A stretch of 64,000 nt of DNA from Caldalkalibacillus salinus. Its GTDB lineage: Bacteria > Bacillota > Bacilli > Caldalkalibacillales > JCM-10596. The DNA lies in contig NZ_JAERVL010000004.1 of NCBI RefSeq assembly GCF_016745835.1, positions 186,001-250,000 of the forward strand. Reading direction: 5' to 3'. This document shows positions 8,408 through 16,477 of this stretch, one piece after another. The notes beneath the pieces were generated by a model. That model was given only the letters and a program-made list of their open reading frames with translations. It had not been told where the DNA came from and did not search any database. The stretch's first letter is position 1; every line of letters starts with the position of its first letter. The translations under genes were made by a program, and so were the position numbers.

Positions 8408-9565
8408 ATGAGTACATTTCAAGAAGTTGTGACGCACAAGGAAAATGAATCGAAATCAATATCAGTATTTCAAAAGATGAGTCAGCACGAACAGGTGGTT
8501 TTCTGTAATGACGAAAAAACGGGATTACGGGCCATTATCGCCATACACAATACGACGCTAGGCCCCGCTTTAGGTGGGTGTCGCATGCGTCCCTACGAAA
8601 GTGAAGAAGAAGCGCTAGAGGATGTGTTAAGACTCGCTAAAGGCATGACATACAAATGCGCTGCAGCTGACGTTGACTTTGGTGGAGGAAAAGCGGTCAT
8701 TATCGGTGACCCCCGAAAAGATAAGTCACCAGAACTGTTTAGAGCCTTAGGACAATTTGTTCAAAGCTTAGGGGGACGTTTCTATACAGGATGTGACATG
8801 GGAACGTTACCGGAGGACTTTGTCCACGCTAAGAAAGAAACGGAATATATCGTTGGCGCGCCCGAAGAGTATGGTGGAAGTGGAGATTCCTCAGTCCCTA
8901 CGGCGCACGGGGTGATACAAAGCCTTAAAGCTGTGAACCAATTTTTATGGCATACCACAACGCTAACAGATAAAACATTTGCCATTCAAGGCTTGGGTAA
9001 AGTAGGTTACAAGGTGGCAGAAACCCTGATTACAGAAGGGGCGAACGTTTATGTGACAGATATCTATGATGAGGCCATTGATGAATTGATCGCCCAAGCT
9101 AAGGATAAGCAAGGCAACGTGACTAAGGTGACGGGTGAAGAGATCTATAAAGTGGACGCAGATGTGTTCGTCCCTTGTGCAATCGGTGGTGTCATTACAG
9201 ACGAAAGCATCGAACAATTAAAAGTGAAAGCCGTTTGTGGTGCAGCGAATAACCAACTCCTTGAAGACCGTCACGATAAGGTGCTACAAGAAAAAGGTAT
9301 TTTATATGCACCAGATTATATCGTTAACGCGGGTGGTCTCATCCAAGTGTCTGATGAACTATACGGGAGTAACAAAGACCGTGTGCTAAGAAAAACGGAA
9401 TCTATCTTTGAGACCCTATCTCAAATCTTTGAAAAATCAAAAGCGCAATCGATTCCAACCGGTGAAGCGGCTGATCAGCTCGTGGAACAGCGTCTTACGC
9501 AACGGCAACAATTTAATAGCTTTTTCACTCACCACCGTAGACCGAAGTGGGACATTCGTTTTTAG
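8408..9565 (+). CDS. pdh: Phenylalanine dehydrogenase
   Basis: A 385-residue NAD-dependent amino acid dehydrogenase of the Glu/Leu/Phe/Val family. Lysines 83 (GMTYKC) and 95 (DFGGGKAVI) are the substrate-binding and catalytic residues, and [11 protein letters not shown] forms the NAD fold. Two specificity positions point to phenylalanine rather than leucine: Gly128 in YTGCDMGT and Leu311 in NAGGLIQV. As I recall the published comparison of the Bacillus sphaericus enzyme, Gly124 and Leu307 mark phenylalanine dehydrogenase, where leucine dehydrogenase has Ala and Val. The offset of four residues is the same at both sites. The C-terminal end RRPKWDIRF also matches that enzyme group. The product would be phenylpyruvate, feeding the 2-oxoacid dehydrogenase genes that follow. 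Confidence 0.88.
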   Translation: MSTFQEVVTHKENESKSISVFQKMSQHEQVVFCNDEKTGLRAIIAIHNTTLGPALGGCRMRPYESEEEALEDVLRLAKGMTYKCAAADVDFGGGKAVIIGDPRKDKSPELFRALGQFVQSLGGRFYTGCDMGTLPEDFVHAKKETEYIVGAPEEYGGSGDSSVPTAHGVIQSLKAVNQFLWHTTTLTDKTFAIQGLGKVGYKVAETLITEGANVYVTDIYDEAIDELIAQAKDKQGNVTKVTGEEIYKVDADVFVPCAIGGVITDESIEQLKVKAVCGAANNQLLEDRHDKVLQEKGILYAPDYIVNAGGLIQVSDELYGSNKDRVLRKTESIFETLSQIFEKSKAQSIPTGEAADQLVEQRLTQRQQFNSFFTHHRRPKWDIRF

Positions 9566-9576
9566 GAGGGAGCCAT

Positions 9577-10638
9577 ATGACGACAATGGAAGCGGAGTTT
9601 CCTGTGGTGCAATATATCTCACCAGAGGGACAATTGAATGCCGATTATGCCCAGACGTATGATCGACAACACCTAATGCTGAGTTATGAAAATATGCTCA
9701 AAGCGAGGGTATTTGATCGTAAAGCCGTAAATTTACAAAGACAAGGGCGCATTGGAACATATGCGCCTTTTGAAGGGCAGGAAGCAGCCCAAATTGGGAG
9801 TGCGATGGCACTGGAAACATCCGACTGGATGTTTCCATCCTACCGTGATCATGCGGCCACTTTGACTTTTGGACATTCACTGATGAATGTTTTACTTTAC
9901 TGGGCAGGACGTGTAGAAGGGTGTATGCCACCCGAGGGCAAGCATATTTTTCCACCTTCCGTGCCGATAGCAACTCAAATTCCTCATGCCGTAGGGGCGG
10001 CTTGGGCTGAGAAACTTAAGGGCCGTACAGGCGCATCGATCGTATACTTTGGGGATGGTGCAACGTCGGAGGGAGACTTCCACGAGGGATTAAATTTTGC
10101 TAGTGTCTTTCATGCCCCTGTCGTATTCTTCTGTCAAAACAATGGATTTGCCATTAGTGTGCCCGTGTCACGTCAAATGAAATCCAAAACGATCGCACAG
10201 AAAGCGTTGGCGTACGATATACCGAGTGTTCGTGTGGATGGTAATGACGTTCTTGCCGTTTATGAAGAGACGAAAAAAGCCCTTGATCGAGCTAGAAAAG
10301 GAGAAGGACCGACGCTAATTGAAGCCGTTACGTGGCGTTATGGGGCACATACGACGGCCGATGATCCAACGAAATATCGAGACCAGAGTTTAAGTGAAGA
10401 AAAACGCGTAGAGGACCCTCTTACGCGAGTGGAACGCATGCTCCGGCACAACGGGGACTGGGATGAAGAGTGGGCTCAGCGTGTGTCTGAGGAAATGTCT
10501 GACAGAGTAGACAATGCCGTGAAAGATATGGAGCAATATCCAGCAGCTGAACCTACGTTCATGTTTGACCATATTTTTGAGACGCCGACTTGGCACATAC
10601 GTGAACAACGAGACTCAATTGAAAGGAAGGAGGGATAA
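9577..10638 (+). CDS. 2-oxoacid dehydrogenase E1 alpha subunit (probable phenylpyruvate dehydrogenase)
   Basis: This 353-residue subunit carries the thiamine diphosphate motif from GDGATSEGDF (residues 159-168) to NN (188-189). The phosphorylation-loop-like region YGAHTTADDPTKYR is of the branched-chain/pyruvate E1-alpha type. ATG 9577 follows a strong GGAGGG at 9566-9571. It forms the E1 heterotetramer with the next gene, which begins 2 nt after its stop. By family it could decarboxylate pyruvate or branched-chain oxoacids. Its place directly after phenylalanine dehydrogenase and inside the phenylacetate operon argues for phenylpyruvate as substrate, yielding phenylacetyl-CoA. Confidence 0.85.
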   Translation: MTTMEAEFPVVQYISPEGQLNADYAQTYDRQHLMLSYENMLKARVFDRKAVNLQRQGRIGTYAPFEGQEAAQIGSAMALETSDWMFPSYRDHAATLTFGHSLMNVLLYWAGRVEGCMPPEGKHIFPPSVPIATQIPHAVGAAWAEKLKGRTGASIVYFGDGATSEGDFHEGLNFASVFHAPVVFFCQNNGFAISVPVSRQMKSKTIAQKALAYDIPSVRVDGNDVLAVYEETKKALDRARKGEGPTLIEAVTWRYGAHTTADDPTKYRDQSLSEEKRVEDPLTRVERMLRHNGDWDEEWAQRVSEEMSDRVDNAVKDMEQYPAAEPTFMFDHIFETPTWHIREQRDSIERKEG

Positions 10639-10640
10639 GA

Positions 10641-11681
10641 ATGGGGATGAATACGCTTCAGCACCAACCTAGTGAGACGAATGCAAAACCTGTAGGTCAA
10701 ACGGAGAAAATGACATTAGTTCAAGCGGTGACAGACGGTTTGAGAACCATGATGTCTGAAGATGAACAAGTCTTAGTCTTGGGTGAAGACGTGGGCACCA
10801 ATGGGGGGGTATTTAGAGCAACCGATGGTCTCATCAATGAATTTGGTGATAATCGTGTTGTCGATACGCCCCTTGCGGAAGCAGGCATTATTGGCACAAG
10901 TATTGGGCTAGCCATGAACGGATTCAAACCAATTGCCGAAATACAGTTTCTAGGGTTTATTTACCCAGGTTTTGAGCAAATTGTGACGCATGCAGCGAGG
11001 ATTCGTATGAGAACGTCAGGACGCTATACAGTACCAATGGTCATCCGTGCGCCCTATGGTGCGGGTATTCGTGCTCCAGAGATACATTCCGACAGTACAG
11101 AAGCGTTCTTCGTTCATTTACCTGGCTTGAAAGTGGTCGCGCCGTCAAGTCCATATGATGCGAAAGGATTACTCATTGCCAGCATTGAAGATCCTGACCC
11201 CGTCATATTCCTTGAGCCTATGAAGAGCTACCGAGCTGGAAGAGAAGATGTACCTGTAGAAAAGTACACCGTTGACATTGGTAAAGCGAACGTGGTCAAA
11301 AAAGGAGAAGATGTGACTCTCATTTGCTGGGGGAACATGGTGAAACCGACGATGGAAGCGGCTCAAAAAGCGGAAAAAGAAAAAGATATTCAAGCAGAAG
11401 TAATAGACCTACGTACCTTATACCCACTGGACAAGGATACCATCGTCCAGTCGGTTGAAAAAACGGGAAGAGTGGTCGTCGTACATGAAGGACATCGCAC
11501 TGGTGGCGTAGGTGCAGAAATTATTGGACTTATTAATGATCATGCACTCTTTTATTTAAGATCACCGATCGAACGTGTCACAGGTTACGATGTTCATGTG
11601 CCACTATTTGCCTTGGAGGACCACTATCTCCCTTCCATTGACCGGGTTTATAAGGGAATTCAAAATGTCCTTGCGTATTAA
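10641..11681 (+). CDS. 2-oxoacid dehydrogenase E1 beta subunit
   Basis: A 346-residue E1-beta subunit with ALVLGEDVG-like sequence near the N-terminus (QVLVLGEDVGTNGGVFRAT), the TP-loop segment VDTPLAEAGIIGTSIGLAM and the C-terminal transketolase domain with VHEGHRTGGVGAE. AAGGAGGG precedes ATG 10641. The first 20 or so residues (glutamine- and proline-containing) extend beyond the usual family start, so the internal start MTLVQAV at residue 24 cannot be ruled out. It partners the E1-alpha subunit and shares its inferred substrate, phenylpyruvate. Confidence 0.85.
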   Translation: MGMNTLQHQPSETNAKPVGQTEKMTLVQAVTDGLRTMMSEDEQVLVLGEDVGTNGGVFRATDGLINEFGDNRVVDTPLAEAGIIGTSIGLAMNGFKPIAEIQFLGFIYPGFEQIVTHAARIRMRTSGRYTVPMVIRAPYGAGIRAPEIHSDSTEAFFVHLPGLKVVAPSSPYDAKGLLIASIEDPDPVIFLEPMKSYRAGREDVPVEKYTVDIGKANVVKKGEDVTLICWGNMVKPTMEAAQKAEKEKDIQAEVIDLRTLYPLDKDTIVQSVEKTGRVVVVHEGHRTGGVGAEIIGLINDHALFYLRSPIERVTGYDVHVPLFALEDHYLPSIDRVYKGIQNVLAY

Positions 11682-11696
11682 GGGGGGAAGCGAACA

Positions 11697-13061
11697 ATGT
11701 ACGAAATGAAATTACACGATATTGGTGAGGGAATGACAGAGGGCGAAGTGGTCCAGCACCTCGTGCAGGTCGGAGACGATGTAGAAGTTGACCAGCCTGT
11801 AATGGAAGTCCAAACGGATAAAGTGTGTGCAGAGCTACCTTCTCCTGTGGCAGGGAAAGTGTCTGAGATTACGGTACAGGTGGGAGACATTGTCTCTGTC
11901 GGAAGTACCATCTTAGTGATTGATGAGGCTGCGGCAGGATCACAACAACCAGAGCAAAATACCGCTGATTCCCCACATCATATAGCTCAAGATGACCAAG
12001 ATAGTCATTCCAATCATCAACCACCAGGTGACGCAGCACTCAACAGCCAGGAGCGTTTACGCAATGTGATGGCTGCACCTTATACACGTAAAGTCGCTCG
12101 AGATTACGGCATCCAAATCGAACAGATCAAAGGGACAGGACCCAAAGGGAGAATTACCCTTACAGATGTTGAACGGCATGCACACGCATCTGACTCTTCT
12201 CATTTAGAAGTGGCCAGTGCACAGGAGGCAGTATCATTACCTCTGAACGATGGGGCGCAAGTAGGGAATAATCAAAACCCATCACCTGACCATACAGTTG
12301 GGGAGACTGTACAATCTGTCCCTTCAGAAGGAAAAGTCATCCCGTTTAAGGGACGTCGCAAGCAAATTGCGAACAAAATGACACAGTCTATGTTTACAAT
12401 CCCGCACGTGACACACTTTGATAAAATTGATATGACACACCTGCTAAAGATCAAGCAAGAATTTGAAGCACAAGCCACAACACAAACGACGCACAATCTT
12501 ATAGAAGAAGATGTGAAACCGACTAAAATCTCTATTATGGCATTTGTTTTGAAAGCAATTGCTGTCAGTTTACAGCAACACACCATATTCAACGCCAAGT
12601 TAAACGAAGATAAAGAGGAAATATACCTCGAACCCCATGTGAATCTAGGGGTGGCGGTCGACTCGGAGGAAGGCCTCATCGTGCCTGTCATACCCGAAGT
12701 AGAATCCAAGTCTATCTTAGAAATCAATGCGCTAATGAAACAATTGACCAAAAAGGCGCAGCAGAATGAACTGTCCCCACAGGAGCTTAAAGGGGGAACC
12801 TTTACGGTCAGTAATGTTGGCCCTATTGGAAGCATGTTTGCCACCCCGATCATCAATCATCCGGAAGTAGGCTTATTGGCCTTTCACCAAATGGAAGATA
12901 TGCCGGTCGTGAGGAATAATGAGATTGTGATCCGCTCAATCCTTAACTTTTCTATGTCCTTCGACCATCGAGTGGCAGATGGGGTAGCAGCCGTTCAGTT
13001 TACCAACCAGATTAAGCATTTGCTCGAGAATCCGATGCAACTGTTTGTCCATTTAAAATAG
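11697..13061 (+). CDS. 2-oxoacid dehydrogenase E2, dihydrolipoyl acyltransferase
   Basis: A 454-residue E2 with one N-terminal lipoyl domain (lipoylated Lys42 in VQTDKVCAELPSP), a linker, a peripheral subunit-binding domain around residues 122-155 (APYTRKVARDYGIQI, GTGPKGRITLTDV), a second linker, and the CoA acyltransferase domain with catalytic His424 and Asp428 (SFDHRVADG). This is the domain layout of branched-chain E2 proteins. It would transfer the phenylacetyl group to CoA if the complex uses phenylpyruvate. The expected next gene, E3 dihydrolipoyl dehydrogenase, is absent: a terminator follows directly. E3 must come from elsewhere in the genome, or possibly from the selenoprotein reductase gene about 0.8 kb downstream. 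Confidence 0.87.
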   Translation: MYEMKLHDIGEGMTEGEVVQHLVQVGDDVEVDQPVMEVQTDKVCAELPSPVAGKVSEITVQVGDIVSVGSTILVIDEAAAGSQQPEQNTADSPHHIAQDDQDSHSNHQPPGDAALNSQERLRNVMAAPYTRKVARDYGIQIEQIKGTGPKGRITLTDVERHAHASDSSHLEVASAQEAVSLPLNDGAQVGNNQNPSPDHTVGETVQSVPSEGKVIPFKGRRKQIANKMTQSMFTIPHVTHFDKIDMTHLLKIKQEFEAQATTQTTHNLIEEDVKPTKISIMAFVLKAIAVSLQQHTIFNAKLNEDKEEIYLEPHVNLGVAVDSEEGLIVPVIPEVESKSILEINALMKQLTKKAQQNELSPQELKGGTFTVSNVGPIGSMFATPIINHPEVGLLAFHQMEDMPVVRNNEIVIRSILNFSMSFDHRVADGVAAVQFTNQIKHLLENPMQLFVHLK

Positions 13062-13086
13062 ATAGAGCGGTGATGGTGCTAATTAT

Positions 13087-13125
13087 AAAAACTGTTGGAG
13101 ACATGTTTCTCCAACAGTTTTTTTT
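13087..13125 (+). terminator. Terminator of the phenylalanine/phenylacetate operon
   Basis: A 12-bp perfect stem (13090-13101 with 13108-13119, arms AACTGTTGGAGA/TCTCCAACAGTT) with a 6-nt loop is followed by a run of T. It ends the run of genes from 1838. Confidence 0.93.
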
Positions 13126-13199
13126 ACTAAGATACGGCAACCTAGATCTTTTAGAACTAAAGGAAAGATACGCCTATACCAAGCGTTTTCCCTGTTCCA

Positions 13200-13718
13200 C
13201 TATTCTGTAATACCGTTCGCTTTAAAGGTTTTGGCATTTTCAACGTAAGTGTCTGAGGACATTCTTAAGATCTCAAGATCCTCCTCTGTGCATTCACGAA
13301 CCACTTTACCAGGGCTCCCCATCACAAAAGAATAGTCGGGTATATGCTTACCAGGTGGAATGAGGGTATTGGCAGCAATAAAACATTTTTCACCAATGGT
13401 GACACCGTCCAAGATAGTCGCCCCCATCCCGATCAAGCTTCCACTTTTTATTTTACAGCCATGTAGTATCACATTATGTCCGACAGTGACATCATTCTCA
13501 ATCTCGAGGGGATAGCCTTCATAGAGATGACAAGTCGTGTTATCTTGAATGTTCGTCCGTTCACCGATCCTGATCGGTCCTTCATCTCCTCGTAATACCG
13601 CGTTAAACCACACCCCTGAATCCTTTCCAATATGAACGTCCCCAATCACTCGCGCACCTGGCGCTATGTAAACGCTGTCATGCAAGGTTGGTTTTTTTCC
13701 ATTCAACTTGTAAATCAT
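13200..13718 (-). CDS. Gamma-carbonic-anhydrase-like hexapeptide protein (YtoA/PaaY type)
   Basis: A 172-residue left-handed beta-helix protein with repeated hexapeptides (IGDVHIGKDSGVW, IGERTNIQDN, VTIGEKC). The three histidines that bind metal in gamma-class carbonic anhydrases can be seen in the NTTCHLYEG and VGHNVILHGC segments. The ending FVMGSPGKVVR is typical of the YrdA/YtoA/PaaY group. PaaY is a thioesterase that protects the phenylacetate pathway from dead-end CoA esters, and this gene lies convergent to the paa-type operon, so that role is possible. The short length fits the general YtoA/YrdA form equally well. Assignment between the two is open. Confidence 0.8.
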   Translation of the reverse strand: MIYKLNGKKPTLHDSVYIAPGARVIGDVHIGKDSGVWFNAVLRGDEGPIRIGERTNIQDNTTCHLYEGYPLEIENDVTVGHNVILHGCKIKSGSLIGMGATILDGVTIGEKCFIAANTLIPPGKHIPDYSFVMGSPGKVVRECTEEDLEILRMSSDTYVENAKTFKANGITE

Positions 13719-13878
13719 ATAAATGTGCAGGCCCCTTTCATGATAAGTTGATTCATAATTAAAAATGATTTCATTGTGAAAAAAAAGATCTTAATATAGC
13801 CTTCAACTATGTTTCATTATATCATGTAAAGGATAAGAAGAGAGTATAGAATCCATGGAATAGGGAGGAGTGAAGTCA

Positions 13879-15270
13879 ATGTCTACTGCTGAACATTATG
13901 ATCTCATTATCATTGGTGCTGGAACTGTTGCTTTTGATGGCATGCGTGAAGCGAAAGCCTTAGGTGCTCAGAAAATTATGATGGTTGAAAAGGATAAACT
14001 CGGTGGCACATGCCTGAACTGGGGATGAATGCCGAAGAAGGCCTTGGTAAGGTCTTTGGAGGTTTTTAACACAGTCAAACGAGCGGACACATTCGGTGTA
14101 TCGACACAAGACACGAAGCTAGAATGGAAAAAAGTGTTAGAGAGACAACGGCATATCATCGGTCAATTCGTTGATTCAAAGACACCTTATCTAAAGGAAC
14201 GCAATGTAGATGTCGTTGAAGGGACAGCAACTTTTACAGACAGCCATACAATTAAAGTGGGTGAGCAGGCTTATAGTGCAGATAAATTTCTCATTGGGGT
14301 TGGTTCCAAGACGCGCGTCCTTCCGATAGAGGGATATGGTCACACGATAACAAGCCGAGACATATTTAACCTCGAGGTGCTACCCGCCTCGATGGTCATG
14401 ATTGGGGGCGGTGTCATCAGCATGGAATTTGCCCATATTCTAAATGCCGCTGGTGTGGACGTGACTATTGTGCAAAGAGGGCCACATTTATTAACCCACC
14501 TTGATACCGAAAGTGCTGAATACATTGAGCGCATCTCAGAGGAAAAAGGCATGACCGTACTGACTCAAGCGACCGTCACGAGAATTGAGAATGTAGGTCA
14601 TCAGAAAACAGTACATATTCAGAAAGATGGACAAGACCATCAGCTCAAAACGGATATGGTCTTCATGGGAACAGGTCGTGTCCCAAACGTTGAAGGTCTC
14701 GGACTAGAACAAGCGGGTGTGGCGTACACAGAACAAGGAATAGAAGTCAACGCGTTCCTTCAAACCAAAGCAGAGCATATCTATGCAGCAGGTGACTGTA
14801 TTGGTGACTTAATGCTTACCCCCGTAGCAGCATATGAAGCCAAACTCGCCATGAGAAACGCCTATAAAGGAAACCATCAAAAAGTTGATTACGCTATTAT
14901 ACCGCATGCCGTATTTACCATGCCGTCTGTTTCAGGCATCGGACTCACAGAAAAACAAGCCAATGAACAAGGTATCGACTACCATGTGAACAAAATGCCC
15001 TTTAAACACAGTGGTACAGCTATTATTCTCGGGGAAAAAGCAGGATACGCCAAAATACTCACCGATAAGCAGACGCACAAGGTTATTGGCGCCCACATCG
15101 TTGGTCATAAAGCGGATGAGATGATTCACGAGTTTGCCATAGCCATGAAGGGTGAACTGACGATTCATCAAATGGCTGAACTTGTCCAAGTACACCCGAC
15201 GTTGTCCGAAAACCTGATCGAACTGACATTCCAAGGCTCCCAAGATTTAAACACAGGACATGACATCTAA
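13879..15270 (+). CDS. Selenocysteine-containing flavin disulfide reductase (Lpd/MerA/GR family)
   Basis: Reading from ATG 13879 (GGGAGGAG, spacing 8) gives a 463-residue class I pyridine nucleotide-disulfide oxidoreductase with an in-frame TGA at codon 50 (14026-14028). The active-site motif is GGTCLNWG-U-MPKKAL: Cys45 is kept, and TGA stands exactly where the second redox cysteine, the one next to the flavin, belongs. The frame before TGA encodes the FAD fold (DLIIIGAGTVAFDG). The frame after encodes the NAD fold (VMIGGGVISMEF), the second FAD motif (AAGDC) and the interface domain with the His439-Glu444 pair (VHPTLSEN). A hairpin fitting a bacterial SECIS starts just after TGA, and selA is in the same window. 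The physiological substrate is unknown; a role as E3 or as reductase of a low-molecular-weight disulfide is possible. Confidence 0.88.
14031..14063 (+). promoter_or_regulatory. Putative SECIS element directing selenocysteine at TGA 14026
   Basis: Positions 14037-14045 pair with 14049-14057 in a 9-bp helix (three G-U pairs) closed by a triloop GGU at 14046-14048. A 3x3 internal mismatch (14034-14036 against 14058-14060) separates it from a short lower helix, 14031-14033 with 14061-14063. The loop begins 17 nt after the TGA and starts with G, which fits the usual bacterial SECIS distance and the conserved apical guanine. The pairing was worked out by hand. Confidence 0.7.
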
Positions 15271-15307
15271 TCTATGATAAAATAATGGCACAAACATTGT
15301 AGTAGAG

Positions 15308-15340
15308 AGATGACTATCCTCTAGGGGTGGTCATCTTTTA
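15308..15340 (+). terminator. Terminator after the selenoprotein gene, or dapH leader hairpin
   Basis: A 12-bp imperfect stem (15308-15319 with 15325-15336, several G-U pairs) ends in a short TCTTTTA stretch. It lies 37 nt after the selenoprotein stop and 23 nt before dapH. The T-tract is short, so it may be a leaky terminator allowing some read-through into dapH. Confidence 0.6.
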
Positions 15341-15363
15341 TAAAGTTTAGGGAGGAATTTATC

Positions 15364-16083
15364 ATGAAAATGATGGACGCAAATGAAATTATCTCTTTTA
15401 TACAGAACAGTGAAAAATCAACACCCGTTAAAGTACATATTAAAGGTGACCTTGATAGTATTGATTTTGGGACTAACACCAAAACCTTTATTACAGGTCA
15501 AGTAGGCACATTGTTTGGAGAATGGAAGGACATCCATGAAGCGATTCAAGCGAACCAAGACAAGATAGAAGATTTTGTTGTCGAGAACGACCGTCGTAAT
15601 TCTGCTATACCCCTTCTAGACATGAAAAATATTCATGCCAGAATTGAACCGGGTGCCATCATCCGCGACCAAGTTGAAATCGGAAATAACGCTGTCATCA
15701 TGATGGGAGCATCCATCAACATCGGTGCTGTCATCGGTGAAGGAACCATGGTGGATATGAACGTTGTGATCGGTGGACGAGGCACGGTTGGTAATAACTG
15801 TCATATTGGCGCTGGTGCTGTGATCGCTGGGGTTATCGAACCCCCTTCCGCTTCACCCGTTGTCATCGAAGACGAAGTTGTCATCGGTGCAAACGCCGTT
15901 ATTTTAGAAGGCGTGCGCGTTGGAAAAGGCTCCGTCGTGGCAGCCGGAGCAATCGTCACCGAAGATGTCCCTGAAAACGTTGTAGTCGCAGGTACACCTG
16001 CCCGCGTCATCAAAAAAATCGATGACCAAACCAAAAACAAAACAGAAATTAAAGCAGAACTTCGCCAACTCAACCAAGACTAA
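15364..16083 (+). CDS. dapH: Tetrahydrodipicolinate N-acetyltransferase
   Basis: A 239-residue hexapeptide-repeat acyltransferase. It begins [15 protein letters not shown], as DapH of Bacillus does, and contains [19 protein letters not shown] followed by repeated IGxxA/VIGxG turns ([19 protein letters not shown]). It acetylates tetrahydrodipicolinate in the acetylase branch of the diaminopimelate/lysine pathway. dapL and patA, which complete this branch, lie downstream after a repeat-filled gap. GGGAGGA at 15350-15356 supports ATG 15364. Confidence 0.95.
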   Translation: MKMMDANEIISFIQNSEKSTPVKVHIKGDLDSIDFGTNTKTFITGQVGTLFGEWKDIHEAIQANQDKIEDFVVENDRRNSAIPLLDMKNIHARIEPGAIIRDQVEIGNNAVIMMGASINIGAVIGEGTMVDMNVVIGGRGTVGNNCHIGAGAVIAGVIEPPSASPVVIEDEVVIGANAVILEGVRVGKGSVVAAGAIVTEDVPENVVVAGTPARVIKKIDDQTKNKTEIKAELRQLNQD

Positions 16084-16097
16084 ATCAACCTCAAGGC

Positions 16098-16127
16098 AAA
16101 AGGTCCTTCAAAAGGAGGGCCTTTTTT
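16098..16127 (+). terminator. Terminator after dapH
   Basis: The arms AAAGGTCCTT and AAGGAGGGCCTTT (with a G-T pair) surround a short loop and are followed by six T. It separates dapH from the repeat block and dapL, so read-through or a separate promoter is needed for dapL. Confidence 0.8.
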
Positions 16128-16195
16128 CAAATTACCAAGTTGGAAAGCAACTGGTACCTAATGAAGCCAAAGTAGCATTCTTCCTTTAAACGAAG

Positions 16196-16257
16196 CCATG
16201 GTGGCCCTGCGTTCTTCCTATGAGCGAAGCTCGAGAAGAAAAGGAGGGCTACCATGG
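16196..16257 (+). repeat. Structured hairpin repeat, copy A
   Basis: A 62-bp element. The outer arms CCATGGTGGCCC and GGGCTACCATGG pair over 12 bp with one G-T wobble. The inner arms TTCTTC/GAAGAA pair over 6 bp. The apical part, CTATGAGCGAAGCTCGA, contains the mini-hairpin GAGC-GAA-GCTC. The same apical core recurs at 16.36 kb and at 28.3-28.55 kb with different but still complementary arms. The region 16084-16477 otherwise has no gene; a degenerate further copy begins near 16176, and a small hairpin lies at 16133-16156. Confidence 0.8.
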
Positions 16258-16293
16258 AAGGTGCTAGTAACGAGCTGAGCCAAGGCAGCCCTG

Positions 16294-16322
16294 TTCTTCC
16301 TATGGGCGAAGCATGAGAAGAA
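16294..16322 (+). repeat. Structured hairpin repeat, copy B (degenerate)
   Basis: The inner arms TTCTTC/GAAGAA are intact, but the core reads GGGCGAAGCATGA, which weakens the mini-hairpin, and no clear outer stem is left. It looks like a decayed member of the family between copies A and C. Confidence 0.65.
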
Positions 16323-16355
16323 AAGAGTGTCTATAACAGATTTCAAAGTATTGAA

Positions 16356-16417
16356 CCATGGTAGCCCCGCGTTCTTCCTATGGGCGAAGCTCGAGAAGAA
16401 AAGGAGGGCTACCATGG
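16356..16417 (+). repeat. Structured hairpin repeat, copy C
   Basis: A 62-bp near-identical relative of copy A. The outer arms CCATGGTAGCCC and GGGCTACCATGG are perfectly complementary. The inner arms are TTCTTC/GAAGAA and the core is GGGC-GAA-GCTC. The core change from GAGC to GGGC swaps an A-T for a G-T pair and so keeps the helix. Confidence 0.8.
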
Positions 16418-16425
16418 AAGGTGAT

Positions 16426-16464
16426 AAGTAACGAAAGTAAGTAACGAAAGTAAGTAACGAAAGG
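16426..16464 (+). repeat. Three 13-bp tandem repeats abutting the dapL ribosome binding site
   Basis: The unit AAGTAACGAAAGT occurs at 16426-16438 and 16439-16451, and at 16452-16464 with the last base changed to G. The third unit merges into the AAAGGAGGGG that serves dapL, so copy-number change would alter the 5' leader of dapL. Confidence 0.85.
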
Positions 16465-16477
16465 AGGGGCCCAACAC

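Noticed and set aside
8408-9565. Leucine dehydrogenase
   Set aside because: The two residues that separate leucine from phenylalanine specificity (Gly128, Leu311) are of the phenylalanine type, as is the C-terminal end.
12272-12856. 194-residue minus-strand frame inside the E2 gene
   Set aside because: It is antisense to a clearly coding acyltransferase domain, is rich in Ser, Cys and Ile as antisense frames often are, and has no family resemblance.
13879-15270. Pseudogene by nonsense mutation at codon 50
   Set aside because: Both halves are in the same frame and fully conserved, the stop replaces precisely a redox cysteine, a SECIS-like hairpin follows, and selA is present. A random nonsense mutation would not be expected to show these features together.
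16218-16415. 65-residue reading frame on the minus strand
   Set aside because: It runs through the hairpin repeats, its internal duplication reflects those repeats, and it has no ribosome binding site.
16196-16417. CRISPR array
   Set aside because: The repeated units are self-complementary, of unequal spacing, and show no unique spacers of constant length. No cas genes are present.
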